A model generated the notes under the pieces. That model saw only the letters and a list, made by a program, of their open reading frames with translations. It made no database searches and was not told where the DNA came from. A stretch of DNA of 36,791 bases, taken from Deltaproteobacteria bacterium. Its GTDB lineage: Bacteria; Desulfobacterota; GWC2-55-46; JADFVP01. The stretch is from the NCBI GenBank assembly GCA_029262515.1, contig JAJCZH010000036.1, forward strand, positions 1 to 36,791. The letters are read 5' to 3'. Positions 25,715 through 33,928 of the stretch are shown piece after piece (positions within the stretch are counted from its first letter, which is position 1; every line of letters starts with the position of its first letter). A program made the position numbers and the translations under genes.

Positions 25715-26896
25715 ATGCCGAGGCTAATAAATCTCTATATATTCAAAGAGATCGCGGTTCCTTTCGCCCTGACTCTCGTAATACTGACCGCCACGGCGCT
25801 TCTGAGCAAGGTCTTAACCCTCGTTGACCTTCTCATAAGCCACGGCATAGGCATCAGCTTCGCCTTCTGGTTCATCGCCTCCACAATTCCGTCTTTTCTC
25901 ATCTACACAATACCATTCTCATTTCTGGTGGCAGTACTGATTGCGATATCACGACTCAGTTCCGACTCCGAGATCACGGCGATGAAAGCCTCGGGAATAA
26001 GTCTATACTCTATACTAAAACCGGTTGCCTTTATGGCAATATGCATATACATAGCAAGCCTTGTAATAATGCTCTACCTCTACCCCTGGGGAAATCTCAA
26101 GATGAAGAGCCTGATAACAGGCGCGGCACAGAGCAATATTACCGCCGGTATAGAAGAAAAAAGGTTCTACGACCGGTTCGACGGAATAGTGCTCTACGTA
26201 GACAGGCTGAAACCTGAAACCGGAGAGCTGGCCGGGGTCTTTATCTCGGAGACTCAGGCGAACGGCAACGCGAGCACCTTCTTCTCTGATAGGGGCCGTT
26301 TCGTTACCTCGAAGAGCGGTGACACGCTCTACCTGAAGCTTGAAGAGGGCACGGTACACCGCTTCAACTCCGACAACGAGGCGTACCATCTGGCGGACTT
26401 CAACACCTACCTGCTTGAGCTCACTATTCCGCAAGGGGAGCCCACCAGTCTCTGGAGCAAGACAAACAGAGAGTTGTACCCAGGTGAACTCCTGCAAAAA
26501 ATAGAGAGTATCCGTGCAAAAGGCGAACTCACGGCGCCGTATGTGATAGACCTCCATAAACGGTTCGCGCTTCCCTTTTCAGTCTTCATCTTTGCGCTCC
26601 TAGCTGTACCACTCGGCATGCAGAAGATCCGCTCGGCCCGCTTTACGGGCTTCTCTACCGCGCTCGGCGTAATACTTGTATACTACGTCCTCTCTACCGC
26701 GCTCGAAGCGATGGGAGAGAACGGCAACATAAACGCGCTCATCTCAGTATGGGGCTCCGACATACTGCTCGGCATTACGGGTATCTACATCTTCCATAAA
26801 TCTGCAAAAGACAGGCCGAGCAACATGCTCTCTGGGCTGCACCTGGCAGGTACCCTTATTACCCAGAGAAGAGAGAGGCGCAAGAGAGGCGAATGA
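25715..26896 (+). CDS. lptF: LPS export ABC transporter permease LptF
   Basis: A 393-residue YjgP/YjgQ-family permease, part of the LptB2FG complex that extracts lipopolysaccharide from the inner membrane. It starts LINLYIFKEIAVPFALTLVI, with three N-terminal membrane helices and the conserved SDSEITAMKASGISLYSILKP coupling region at about residues 85-105. A periplasmic beta domain spans about 130-270, and three C-terminal helices follow, with HKRFALPFSVFIFALLAVPLG. No Shine-Dalgarno is evident before the ATG. Its stop overlaps the lptG start (ATGA). The order FG and family motif support LptF over LptG. Confidence 0.88.
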   Translation: MPRLINLYIFKEIAVPFALTLVILTATALLSKVLTLVDLLISHGIGISFAFWFIASTIPSFLIYTIPFSFLVAVLIAISRLSSDSEITAMKASGISLYSILKPVAFMAICIYIASLVIMLYLYPWGNLKMKSLITGAAQSNITAGIEEKRFYDRFDGIVLYVDRLKPETGELAGVFISETQANGNASTFFSDRGRFVTSKSGDTLYLKLEEGTVHRFNSDNEAYHLADFNTYLLELTIPQGEPTSLWSKTNRELYPGELLQKIESIRAKGELTAPYVIDLHKRFALPFSVFIFALLAVPLGMQKIRSARFTGFSTALGVILVYYVLSTALEAMGENGNINALISVWGSDILLGITGIYIFHKSAKDRPSNMLSGLHLAGTLITQRRERRKRGE

Positions 26897-27969
26897 AGAG
26901 GCTCCAGCGGTATATACTGGTCGAGTTCACCAAACTGTTATCGATTACGCTCGTCTCGTTTATACTGCTCTTTACGCTCGTGGACCTCTTCGAGAATATG
27001 GAGAACATTATTGAGAGCAACGCCCCTGCGCTGCCGGCAACAACCTTCTTCATCTATAATATTCCGTTTATCATCTCCGAGGTGGCGCCCATTTCGATGC
27101 TGCTCTCGGTGCTGCTTACCCTCGGTATACTCTCTAAACATGGAGAGATAACGGCGATCAAGGCCGGAGGCATCAAACTCTCCAGCGTCCTTATGCCGCT
27201 CTTCGTCTTAGGCCTGCTCATTAGCGGCGGGCTCTTCATTATGAACGAGACCGTTACTCCGGCCATGAACAAACGGGCCGAAGCCTTCAGGACAAAATGG
27301 TTTCACGGAGAACGCGTAGGTACCTTCGGCAAGGAAGGGCTCTGGGTAAAAAGTTCTCAAGGGATATATAACATACGCGGAATTAACCTGGTCGAGAAGC
27401 GGCTCCACGGCTTCGATTACTATAGAATAGAAAAACCTTTTACGGTAACGGGTCGCATAAGCGCTAGAGACGTGCTCTTTGACGGTGTGGACTGGATAAC
27501 AAAAACGGCTACCGTATGGAAGTTTACAGCCAACGGGCAGGCGCTGCGCACCTCTGTCGATGGGTACGTAGTAGAGGGGCTTGCCGGGCCGGATGAGATG
27601 GCGGGACTGGACAAACACAGAAAGAATATGCCGATTGGTGAACTGATGCGATACATTCGCGGGCTTGAGGCCGACGGCTACGATACGCATCGCTACAGAA
27701 CCGACCTCTACTGCCGTTTCACATTTCCGATAATCAACTTTATAATGCTCTTTATCGGCATACCTTTTGCTCTAAAAACCGGGCGCCACGGCGGCATCGC
27801 AATCGGTGTTGGCATAAGCGTAATAATCGCGCTCAGCTTCTGGATAGTCTTTGCGGCCACAAAGTCCCTTGGCCACGGCGGCATCATTCCACCGCTACTT
27901 GCAGCCACCTTCCCGGACATGCTTTTCGTCGCCGTCGGTTCGCTCATGTACGCCTATGTTCGAGAGTAA
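26893..27969 (+). CDS. lptG: LPS export ABC transporter permease LptG
   Basis: A 358-residue partner of LptF in the same family. N-terminal helices start LQRYILVEFTKLLSITLVSF. The coupling segment is KHGEITAIKAGGIKLSSVLMP, a periplasmic jelly-roll region covers about 130-255, and the C-terminal helices have CRFTFPIINFIMLFIGIPFAL. The four-base ATGA overlap with lptF implies coupled translation in equal amounts, as needed for the heterodimer. The lptB, lptA and lptC genes are not in this window. Confidence 0.88.
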   Translation: MKRLQRYILVEFTKLLSITLVSFILLFTLVDLFENMENIIESNAPALPATTFFIYNIPFIISEVAPISMLLSVLLTLGILSKHGEITAIKAGGIKLSSVLMPLFVLGLLISGGLFIMNETVTPAMNKRAEAFRTKWFHGERVGTFGKEGLWVKSSQGIYNIRGINLVEKRLHGFDYYRIEKPFTVTGRISARDVLFDGVDWITKTATVWKFTANGQALRTSVDGYVVEGLAGPDEMAGLDKHRKNMPIGELMRYIRGLEADGYDTHRYRTDLYCRFTFPIINFIMLFIGIPFALKTGRHGGIAIGVGISVIIALSFWIVFAATKSLGHGGIIPPLLAATFPDMLFVAVGSLMYAYVRE

Positions 27970-28022
27970 TAAGCGTACGTTAAAAAAAAATGTGTTGTCA
28001 CCTATTCCATCTCAATTTTTAA

Positions 28023-28052
28023 TTGACAGACTCCGATTAACTCTGTTACAGT
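28023..28052 (+). promoter_or_regulatory. Promoter of the initiator tRNA gene
   Basis: A consensus TTGACA is followed after 18 bases by TACAGT, about a dozen bases before the tRNA 5' end. Confidence 0.65.
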
Positions 28053-28063
28053 AAAAAGATTGT

Positions 28064-28140
<77 letters not shown>

Positions 28141-28149
28141 AAGAAATAT

Positions 28150-28198
28150 ATACAGGTCAAGCACTTACGGTCCAGTGTCTTGGCCTGTATTTTTTTTT
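28150..28198 (+). terminator. Strong terminator of tRNA-fMet, overlapping the integrase 3' end
   Basis: ATACAGGTCAAG pairs with CTTGGCCTGTAT (12 base pairs with one G-U). CACT/AGTG extends the stem with one bulge, and a run of about nine T follows. Read on the minus strand, part of the same hairpin encodes the last residues of the integrase. Confidence 0.85.
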
Positions 28199-29473
28199 GT
28201 CTGCCTGACTGTGACGAAATTGTGCCCTTTTCTGATTCAAGAGGTCTAAGACCTCGACACCGTCACGTAGACTTTCGGGATAATGGTGTGCGTATCTTTG
28301 AGTCATCTGTGGGGATTTGTGTCGCATTAGCCGTTGCACTTTGTAGAGATCGACTCCAGCCTGAACCAGCCTTGTTGCAAAGGTATGACGAAGATCATGG
28401 AATCTAAAATCTACAACCTGCGCCCTCTTCATGGCCTGTAGAAAAGCCCGCCTCACGTTACTGCCGTCAAGCTCTGTCTCGTCCAGACTGAAAAACACAT
28501 AGCTTGTCTTCTTAGACTTTACCTTGTAACGCTCTGTAAGGACATCCAGGGCCGTTGAATTGAGTGGAAGGGTATCCTTACCCCTGTTCTGCTGTTCAAA
28601 GATCAGTATGATGCGTCTGAAGAGGTCAACACGATCCCAACGTAGGTTCAGAATCTCGCCTCTACGGAGACTCGTGTTGATCGCAAAGAGCACAACCTCA
28701 CGTAGCCAACTAGGACGCTCACGCAAAAGCCGTTCTTCCTCGTCGTAAGACAACCAACGTTCACGTTCGTTATGGACTTGCTCCCTTGATACCTTTGAAA
28801 CAGGGTTTACCTCCAACCACTCCCATTCTCTTATTGCAGGGTTATAAGCATGGTGCAGAAGCTGTAGTTCCTCGTTCACCGTTTTTGGTGAAGCCCCTTC
28901 GTCTCGTCTTCTGACCTTATACTCATAAAGGCTACGTGTTCGCAGATCCGTAACGTACGGGTTGCCAAGAGAACGCAGTAAATGTGCGCTTAATAACTTG
29001 TCCCTTGTAAAGCTTGATAGTGCCTTGTTACGTTCCGAGTGTTCACGCAGGTACTTTTCAAGAAGTTCCGATAAGGTCTTGTCAGAGCCGAAGGGCAAAT
29101 CAAACCACTTACCTTCCGTTACCTGAGTTATTACCTTGCAATAGATCTTTTCGGCTAATCTTTTTTCCTTAGTCTCTGTTGACCTCCTTATGGTCGTTCC
29201 GTTTACGGTGAACTTCATCCACCAAGTTTGACCGCGCCTATATAGTCCCATTAATAACCTCCAACTTGGAACCTTGTCCACGGTCTGTTTTTTCGTTACG
29301 TTGTGGGGTCTGCGGGACTCTTCAATCCATGCCTCAATTTCGGCAACATCGAAACGCACAAGTCCATTGAACTTCAGGTACGGCACACTATCCCTGTTGA
29401 TCCAAGAGTAGATCGTAGTTACCTTTGCGTTCAGAAGTTTTGCAAGTTCTTGTATGGTTAGTAGCTTCATCAT
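28157..29473 (-). CDS. Tyrosine recombinase/integrase with N-terminal HTH domain
   Basis: The 438-residue reading frame begins with an excisionase/MerR-type HTH (residues 1-55, LTIQELAKLLNAKVTTIYSW and KFNGLVRFDVAEIEAWI). An integrase follows, with an N-terminal arm-binding-type start MGLYRRGQTWWMKF (from Met75), a core-binding SAM-like region, and a catalytic domain carrying Arg270, Lys299, His359-x-x-Arg362, His385 and Tyr394. All residues expected of an active recombinase are present. Met75 is preceded by GGAGGT (29262-29257) at five bases' spacing, while Met1 has no evident Shine-Dalgarno, so a shorter 364-residue integrase from 29251 is likely, alone or with the long form. It points towards tRNA-fMet, the probable attB. 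Confidence 0.88.
   Translation of the reverse strand: MMKLLTIQELAKLLNAKVTTIYSWINRDSVPYLKFNGLVRFDVAEIEAWIEESRRPHNVTKKQTVDKVPSWRLLMGLYRRGQTWWMKFTVNGTTIRRSTETKEKRLAEKIYCKVITQVTEGKWFDLPFGSDKTLSELLEKYLREHSERNKALSSFTRDKLLSAHLLRSLGNPYVTDLRTRSLYEYKVRRRDEGASPKTVNEELQLLHHAYNPAIREWEWLEVNPVSKVSREQVHNERERWLSYDEEERLLRERPSWLREVVLFAINTSLRRGEILNLRWDRVDLFRRIILIFEQQNRGKDTLPLNSTALDVLTERYKVKSKKTSYVFFSLDETELDGSNVRRAFLQAMKRAQVVDFRFHDLRHTFATRLVQAGVDLYKVQRLMRHKSPQMTQRYAHHYPESLRDGVEVLDLLNQKRAQFRHSQADKKKYRPRHWTVSA
29257..29262 (-). promoter_or_regulatory. Internal Shine-Dalgarno for a shorter integrase
   Basis: GGAGGT lies five bases before the ATG at 29251, inside the open frame of the HTH-integrase. It is much stronger than any sequence before Met1. 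Confidence 0.6.
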
Positions 29474-29539
29474 GAGAGTAACATAACAGATGAAGAAGGG
29501 GATGTCGGGGACACTGATCGGGGTAGTTTTTGTCCCCTC

Positions 29540-29589
29540 TACGTACGTAACCTAAGCAATGCCCGTATACGTACGTAACGTACGTTAGG
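29540..29589. repeat. TACGTACGTAAC repeats upstream of the integrase
   Basis: The 12-mer TACGTACGTAAC occurs at 29540-29551 and 29568-29579. The second copy overlaps the perfect palindrome TAACGTACGTTA (29576-29587). A related palindrome CGTTACGTAACG is at 29775-29786, inside the next gene. They may be recombinase arm sites, operators or replication iterons. Confidence 0.55.
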
Positions 29590-29595
29590 CGCAAA

Positions 29596-30360
29596 TCAGT
29601 TTTCAAAAATGGGAACTATATGCCGCTTCATAAACTTCTTAAATGCATCGGGGTAGGCTGGAGGTATGAGACCGCACTCTACTAAGAAATCGTACAACTC
29701 AGCGTAGGTCAACTTATATAGCCCTGCATACCAGAACTGATGCAACACGGAAAATGTTGTGCCGTGCTCTCCTACGTTACGTAACGGGGTATCACTTAGG
29801 GGCTTGGCAAGTTTTTTGAAGAACTTGATATCTCCTGTTAGCTGTGCCTCTGTAACCCTCTTCTTTACATCTTCGTTATAGAGAAGCGACTTGTCTATTG
29901 TTACGGCTTTAAAGATTGCCTTATCGTCTCCTTGGGTAATCTTATCCAACAGTACTGGCATAGTACACTGAAAAGCCAGCTGCGAGAAGATATAGTTCAC
30001 TCCGCCTACAAGCATACTGATGCCTCCAGACTCAGCAAACGCCTGCAACTCATCTTCTGAAATATCAATTTGTGGGCCTTCAAAAAATGAACAAAATATC
30101 CGCATTAATATAGAGTAGGCAACGCTAAAGAGTTCTCTATTCTCTATGTCTGATAGATCTGCTGTGAGTATGATATTGGGCTTTATAGAAAGGGCATCCA
30201 GCTTGGTTGAATAATAGTCCCTGCTCTCTTCTTCAGGAATGTCCGGCATAGCTTTTCTACATGCACTGATAATACTGTTTGGGTTCTCTGTGCTTGAGAT
30301 AGTGCTTAAGAGGCTAAAGACTAAGGAGGTTATGACTGATACCAAGACCAATCTTATCAA
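29596..30360 (-). CDS. Unrecognised protein of the integrated element
   Basis: A 254-residue frame whose family I do not recognise. As drawn, it starts at TTG with no Shine-Dalgarno. Its first 22 residues are hydrophobic and may be an artefact of the alternative frame rather than a signal peptide. The body is acidic to neutral and mostly helical, with no obvious membrane segments or catalytic motif. It overlaps the 3' end of the 85-residue frame by 47 bases in another frame. A single base change near 30305-30360 could join the two into one protein of about 320 residues. Codon use is AT-richer than in the housekeeping genes, in keeping with transferred DNA. Confidence 0.5.
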   Translation of the reverse strand: MIRLVLVSVITSLVFSLLSTISSTENPNSIISACRKAMPDIPEEESRDYYSTKLDALSIKPNIILTADLSDIENRELFSVAYSILMRIFCSFFEGPQIDISEDELQAFAESGGISMLVGGVNYIFSQLAFQCTMPVLLDKITQGDDKAIFKAVTIDKSLLYNEDVKKRVTEAQLTGDIKFFKKLAKPLSDTPLRNVGEHGTTFSVLHQFWYAGLYKLTYAELYDFLVECGLIPPAYPDAFKKFMKRHIVPIFEN

Positions 30361-30571
30361 AGTCTTGAAGAGCTTTTACCGAACTCAGGTTGTTATACTT
30401 GTGTAGCCAATCTTCGGGTACTGTGGCAGTTAGTGTTGTGTCTTCAGGTTGATCAGGAGGCTTTTGACTCGATAGTTTTTCAATATGATGTAACGCTTTG
30501 ATATAGAACATAATTGCTCTATTAAGAGTTGGATCAAGCTGTTTTTTTTTGCTCTTAATTCGATTATTCAT
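30314..30571 (-). CDS. Small unrecognised protein, possibly the N-terminal part of the next frame
   Basis: An 85-residue frame starting MNNRIKSKKKQLDPTLNR, Lys-rich then Pro/Thr-rich, with no motif I recognise. No clear Shine-Dalgarno precedes it. The frame ends with an HNLLSL segment while the overlapping frame continues with a leucine/serine-rich run. This fits either two overlapping genes or one gene broken by a frameshift. Confidence 0.4.
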   Translation of the reverse strand: MNNRIKSKKKQLDPTLNRAIMFYIKALHHIEKLSSQKPPDQPEDTTLTATVPEDWLHKYNNLSSVKALQDFDKIGLGISHNLLSL

Positions 30572-31052
30572 TTTGGTAGAGTATCAACTCAAAACTATGA
30601 ATTCAATCTGTTGTTTGTGTGGCTTAAAGAATTTAGTTGCTCAATCTAACTAGTTCGTCGGCGGTTCACTACAGTTTAAAGAGTACTTCCTGTACTCAGC
30701 ACTTTGCAACCCAACACCTACACGCAACACTTCAACTGGAAAGAAACAAAAGCCTAACAATAATTAAGACTGTTGGCAGGTCAGATTCCATTTCTGTTTA
30801 TGCATAATCATACAAAATAATTCAGATAACAGGTAATATGTTGGTTTCTTAGCTGTATTGAGCAGAACATGACAAATTTTACAATAGTCTACGGTTTATT
30901 GACCATATAGGTTGCCTGAGTTATAGTAAATATCAATGGCAAACTCTCATGATGAGTAGAAATCCTGAGTGGTTAGTTAATTCACTTTTAGGATGATGCG
31001 ACAACCTGGGCAGACCAGAAGCTCTCAAGGTACTCCATGAAAGGAACAAATT
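30572..31052. other. Non-coding stretch with a hairpin and a promoter
   Basis: About 480 AT-rich bases with no credible gene. It holds a small perfect hairpin, GAGTAC/GTACTC at 30681-30697. A sigma70-like promoter is listed separately at 30899-30927. No match to the end of tRNA-fMet was found in it. Confidence 0.5.
30899..30927 (+). promoter_or_regulatory. Sigma70-like promoter before the cytochrome remnant
   Basis: TTGACC and TATAGT are separated by 17 bases and point to the cytochrome c remnant, giving a leader of about 120 bases. Confidence 0.5.
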
Positions 31053-31385
31053 ATGAAAAGAATGTTTATATGAGTATAGTACTCATTGTAACCTCTATAG
31101 GCTTTGCTGGCGCACTATGGCTGCCGACGGTGCAGCCTTATATAAATCCAAATGCTCTATGTGTCATGGAGTAGATGGCCAGGGTACTGTCATGGGTAAT
31201 GCTTTCAAAGGTAATAGGTTTATAGCGTCTGGTAGCGAGAAAATAATAAATGAGGTAATACTGATTGGCGCAATGGTGCTGCGAAGAAGTACAAGGAGTT
31301 TACTATGGGTGTGCCAGCACAGAAGCTCAGTGATGCCGAAGTCAGTGCAGTAGTTGTACACCTGAAGTCACTTACCACTAGGTAA
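31053..31385 (+). pseudogene. Frameshifted small c-type cytochrome
   Basis: The parts of a roughly 100-residue periplasmic monohaem cytochrome c are spread over different frames. A hydrophobic signal-like MSIVLIVTSIGFAGA starts at 31070. The haem site KCSMCHG and DGQG lie in the frame starting at 31117. The C-terminal part RNGAAKKYKEFTMGVPAQ and LSDAEVSAVVVHLKSL, with a likely axial Met, lies in a third frame that stops at TAA 31383-31385. Two shifts (near 31112-31117 and 31262-31270) are needed, and a third if translation starts at the ATG at 31053 behind AAGGAA. All are explained by single-base deletions. Real decay or sequence errors are both possible. Confidence 0.7.
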
Positions 31386-31533
31386 GATTATGAAACTTGG
31401 TAGGTCACAATAGGGCAAGTCAGAGTCACAACTTCTCTGTAGAAAATATTTGTACCTTACACTGGTGGGCTTGATTAGACTTCACTCATAGCGGTGCGAA
31501 TTTAAACCATGAATATGGCAGGGTAGGAAGTCT

Positions 31534-33126
31534 ATGGATTTTGAATGGGTTGCTATAGCTCTGGGTGATGTTTCCTGGGTTTCCCTCGCTTTTTTTCTGG
31601 GCTTAATGGCAAGACTGATTGGCCTGCCGCCATTGGTTGGTTTTCTGGCAACCGGTTTTCTGCTCAATTACCTGGGGGTCGCAAGCGGAGAGATGTTACC
31701 AAAGTTTGCTGATCTGGGCATCACTCTGCTGCTGTTCACCGTTGGCCTAAAGCTGAACCCGAAGGTATTGTTAAGGCCGCAGGTGTGGTCGGTAACAGCG
31801 CTACATATCTTAATTATCATTTTCCTCTTCGGAGCGGCTATATTTGGTCTGGCCGTTATGGGTGCGTCGCTCTTCTCCGGCCTGGATCTCAAGCTTTCGC
31901 TGATGCTTGCCTTTACATTGAGCTTCTCCAGCACCGTATTCGTTGTCAAGACTCTGGAGAAGAAGGGTGAAATGAAATCCCTGCATGGACGGATCGCTAT
32001 AGGTATCCTGATTATGCAGGACTTGGCTGCAGTCATTTTTCTTGCAGCATCCACAGGGGTGCTCCCTTCGCCCCTGGCGCTACTGCTGTTTTTACTCATT
32101 CCGCTACGACCGCTACTTCACTATCTCTTGCGAAAAATAGGTCATGGCGAACTATTGATTCTTTATGGCATGGTCCTGGCATTAGGCGGAGCCGAACTCT
32201 TTGAGCTGGGCGGAGTGAAGGACGATCTGGGTGCTCTCATCATGGGGGTCTTGATCTCAACCCACCCCAAATCAAAGGAAATGGCCAAGTCAATGCTGGG
32301 TTTCAAGGACCTGTTCCTAGTGGGCTTCTTCCTATCCATCGGCATGTCAGGTCACCTCTCGCTGGAGGCATTGATCATCGGGCTCTTGCTCGTACCTTTT
32401 GTCTTCGTTAAGTCTGCTCTCTTTTTTGCTTTGCTGACCCGTTTCAAGCTCCGGGCACGGACTGCCCTGTTGGCGACCCTGAGCCTGAGCAACTACAGTG
32501 AATTCGGCCTAATCGTGGCAGCGATTGGTGTGACTAACGGCTGGATGGATGGCGAATGGTTGGTCGTTATTGCTATTGCGCTTTCGCTCTCTTTTGTTAT
32601 TGCCGCCCCGCTAAACAGCATCGATGACAGAATCTATCGCCACTTCCGGGGCTTCTGGATGAGGTTTCAGTGTAAAAAGAGGCTTCCGGATGACATACTG
32701 ATAGATACGTTCGGTGCGACTATTGCTGTCTTTGGTATGGGTAGAGTAGGTAGCGGTGCTTTTAACAAGATGCGCGAGCTCCATGGTGATACAGTGGTCG
32801 GTTTTGACTTTGATGCCGAGGTGGTCAAAAGACACCAGGCGATGGAGCGGCACGTTCTGCACGGTGATCCCAGCGATGCGGACTTCTGGGAGAATCTAGT
32901 ACAAGATCATCGTATTGAACTTGTCATGCTAGCACTGCCTAATCTTGAAGCCAACCGCGATGCCTTGGAGCAACTGCTGAAGATATCTTTCCCCGGACGT
33001 ATTACCGCAACAGCAAGATTCCCGGATGAGGTAGAGAAATTGCGGCAATCAGGTGCATCCGCTGTGTTCAATATATATACTGAAGCAGGTGCCGGGTTTG
33101 CTGAGCACGTTGAAGCTAACAACTAA
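31534..33126 (+). CDS. CPA2-family cation/proton antiporter with TrkA-N domain
   Basis: A 530-residue inner-membrane transporter. About residues 10-385 form the Na+/H+-exchanger-like domain with a dozen hydrophobic segments, including LPPLVGFLATGFLLNYLG, FSSTVFVVKTLEKKGE, GILIMQDLAAVIFL and LSLSNYSEFGLIVA. Residues from about 400 are a Rossmann TrkA-N/KTN domain with IAVFGMGRVGSGAF, which should bind NAD(H) or a nucleotide and gate transport. The layout matches the KefB/YbaL group of K+/H+ antiporters, although the C-terminal TrkA-C domain is absent. TAGGAAG precedes the ATG. It is followed by a Usp gene and a P-type ATPase on the same strand. Confidence 0.88.
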   Translation: MDFEWVAIALGDVSWVSLAFFLGLMARLIGLPPLVGFLATGFLLNYLGVASGEMLPKFADLGITLLLFTVGLKLNPKVLLRPQVWSVTALHILIIIFLFGAAIFGLAVMGASLFSGLDLKLSLMLAFTLSFSSTVFVVKTLEKKGEMKSLHGRIAIGILIMQDLAAVIFLAASTGVLPSPLALLLFLLIPLRPLLHYLLRKIGHGELLILYGMVLALGGAELFELGGVKDDLGALIMGVLISTHPKSKEMAKSMLGFKDLFLVGFFLSIGMSGHLSLEALIIGLLLVPFVFVKSALFFALLTRFKLRARTALLATLSLSNYSEFGLIVAAIGVTNGWMDGEWLVVIAIALSLSFVIAAPLNSIDDRIYRHFRGFWMRFQCKKRLPDDILIDTFGATIAVFGMGRVGSGAFNKMRELHGDTVVGFDFDAEVVKRHQAMERHVLHGDPSDADFWENLVQDHRIELVMLALPNLEANRDALEQLLKISFPGRITATARFPDEVEKLRQSGASAVFNIYTEAGAGFAEHVEANN

Positions 33127-33162
33127 GTCTGACGAGACCAAAGGTTTAATACTGCTAAACGA

Positions 33163-33185
33163 CATGCTCGATTTGATTGAGCATG
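33163..33185. repeat. Hairpin between antiporter and usp genes
   Basis: CATGCTC and GAGCATG form a perfect seven-base-pair stem around a nine-base AT-rich loop, 37 bases after the antiporter stop. No T run follows. It could stabilise or process the transcript. Confidence 0.5.
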
Positions 33186-33204
33186 GGATAAGGAGAAAAT
33201 AACA

Positions 33205-33660
33205 GTGAGCATAAAAGAGTTTCGGGACTTTACAAAGATCATCCTGACCACTGACTTTAGCGAGCCCTCGGACAACGCCTCTTCCTATGCCTTCAGCATG
33301 GCAAAATATTATGACGCGACCCTGTATATAGTTCATGTCGTTGACACGTCGATCGGCGACGAGGACTTCTATTCCCCCAGCGTAAAGCTCGACAAGGAGA
33401 TGATGGCCTCGGCTGAGGAGATGCTCAAGAAGAAATTTTCCAAACATCTTCATAAATTGTCTAAACACAAGATGGTTGTCTTGCTGGGCACCCCCCACGA
33501 GGTGATAGTCGATTATGCGAAAAAGATAAATGCCGATATAGTTATAATGGGTACCTACGGCAGATCCGGTCTCGGTCGGGTTCTCTTAGGCTCAACAACA
33601 GAGCGCGTCATGAGGAGAGCCCATTGCCCCGTGCTTCCCATACACCCCGAGTCATCTTGA
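33205..33660 (+). CDS. Universal stress protein (UspA family)
   Basis: A 151-residue cytoplasmic protein of the ATP-binding Usp type. It opens with KIILTTDFSEPSDNASSYAF, and VHVVD follows. The nucleotide motif GTYGRSGLGRVLLGS, spaced as G-2x-G-9x-G-S/T, is near residue 110-125 and is followed by RRAHCPVLPI. The start is GTG with AAGGAG ten bases upstream. Usp proteins next to ion transporters often modulate them, so a role with the antiporter or the ATPase is plausible, but it is inferred from position only. Confidence 0.92.
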   Translation: MSIKEFRDFTKIILTTDFSEPSDNASSYAFSMAKYYDATLYIVHVVDTSIGDEDFYSPSVKLDKEMMASAEEMLKKKFSKHLHKLSKHKMVVLLGTPHEVIVDYAKKINADIVIMGTYGRSGLGRVLLGSTTERVMRRAHCPVLPIHPESS

Positions 33661-33928
33661 TCTCTCTATGCGCTGCGCCCTGACAGACAGGTTAATGTCC
33701 CAAATGTAGGGGGATATGACTAGACCGAGCAGAGATAGACAAGGTAATAGAAAGAGCAAACAGCCTCGATGTTTGCTGAAGGGCAAAAGACCGGGTCTGA
33801 ACACCGTGAGCCGTAATAAAAAAAATATGGACAGTGTGGATATAAAAAGCATAAGCGAAACTTATTTCTCCTTTTCGGTCAGCCCGGCCAACAGGTAGGG
33901 GCTTTAAGCCGGCTACGACAACATAATC

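Larger units (their letters stand above)
28141..31050. mobile_element. Integrated element at tRNA-fMet (right end not located)
   Basis: A tyrosine-recombinase gene abuts the 3' end of tRNA-fMet, followed by repeat-rich and unrecognised AT-richer DNA. This is the layout of genomic islands and integrative elements. I found no duplicate of the tRNA 3' end (att) to the right within this window. The far boundary is arbitrary here and could lie at about 31 kb or beyond the window. Confidence 0.5.

Noticed and set aside
26015-26557. A 180-residue minus-strand frame opposite lptF
   Set aside because: Antisense to a gene with strong family motifs and no independent signals.
33716-33898. A 60-residue plus-strand frame before the P-type ATPase
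   Set aside because: Basic, no recognisable domain and no Shine-Dalgarno. It more likely lies in the ATPase leader region.
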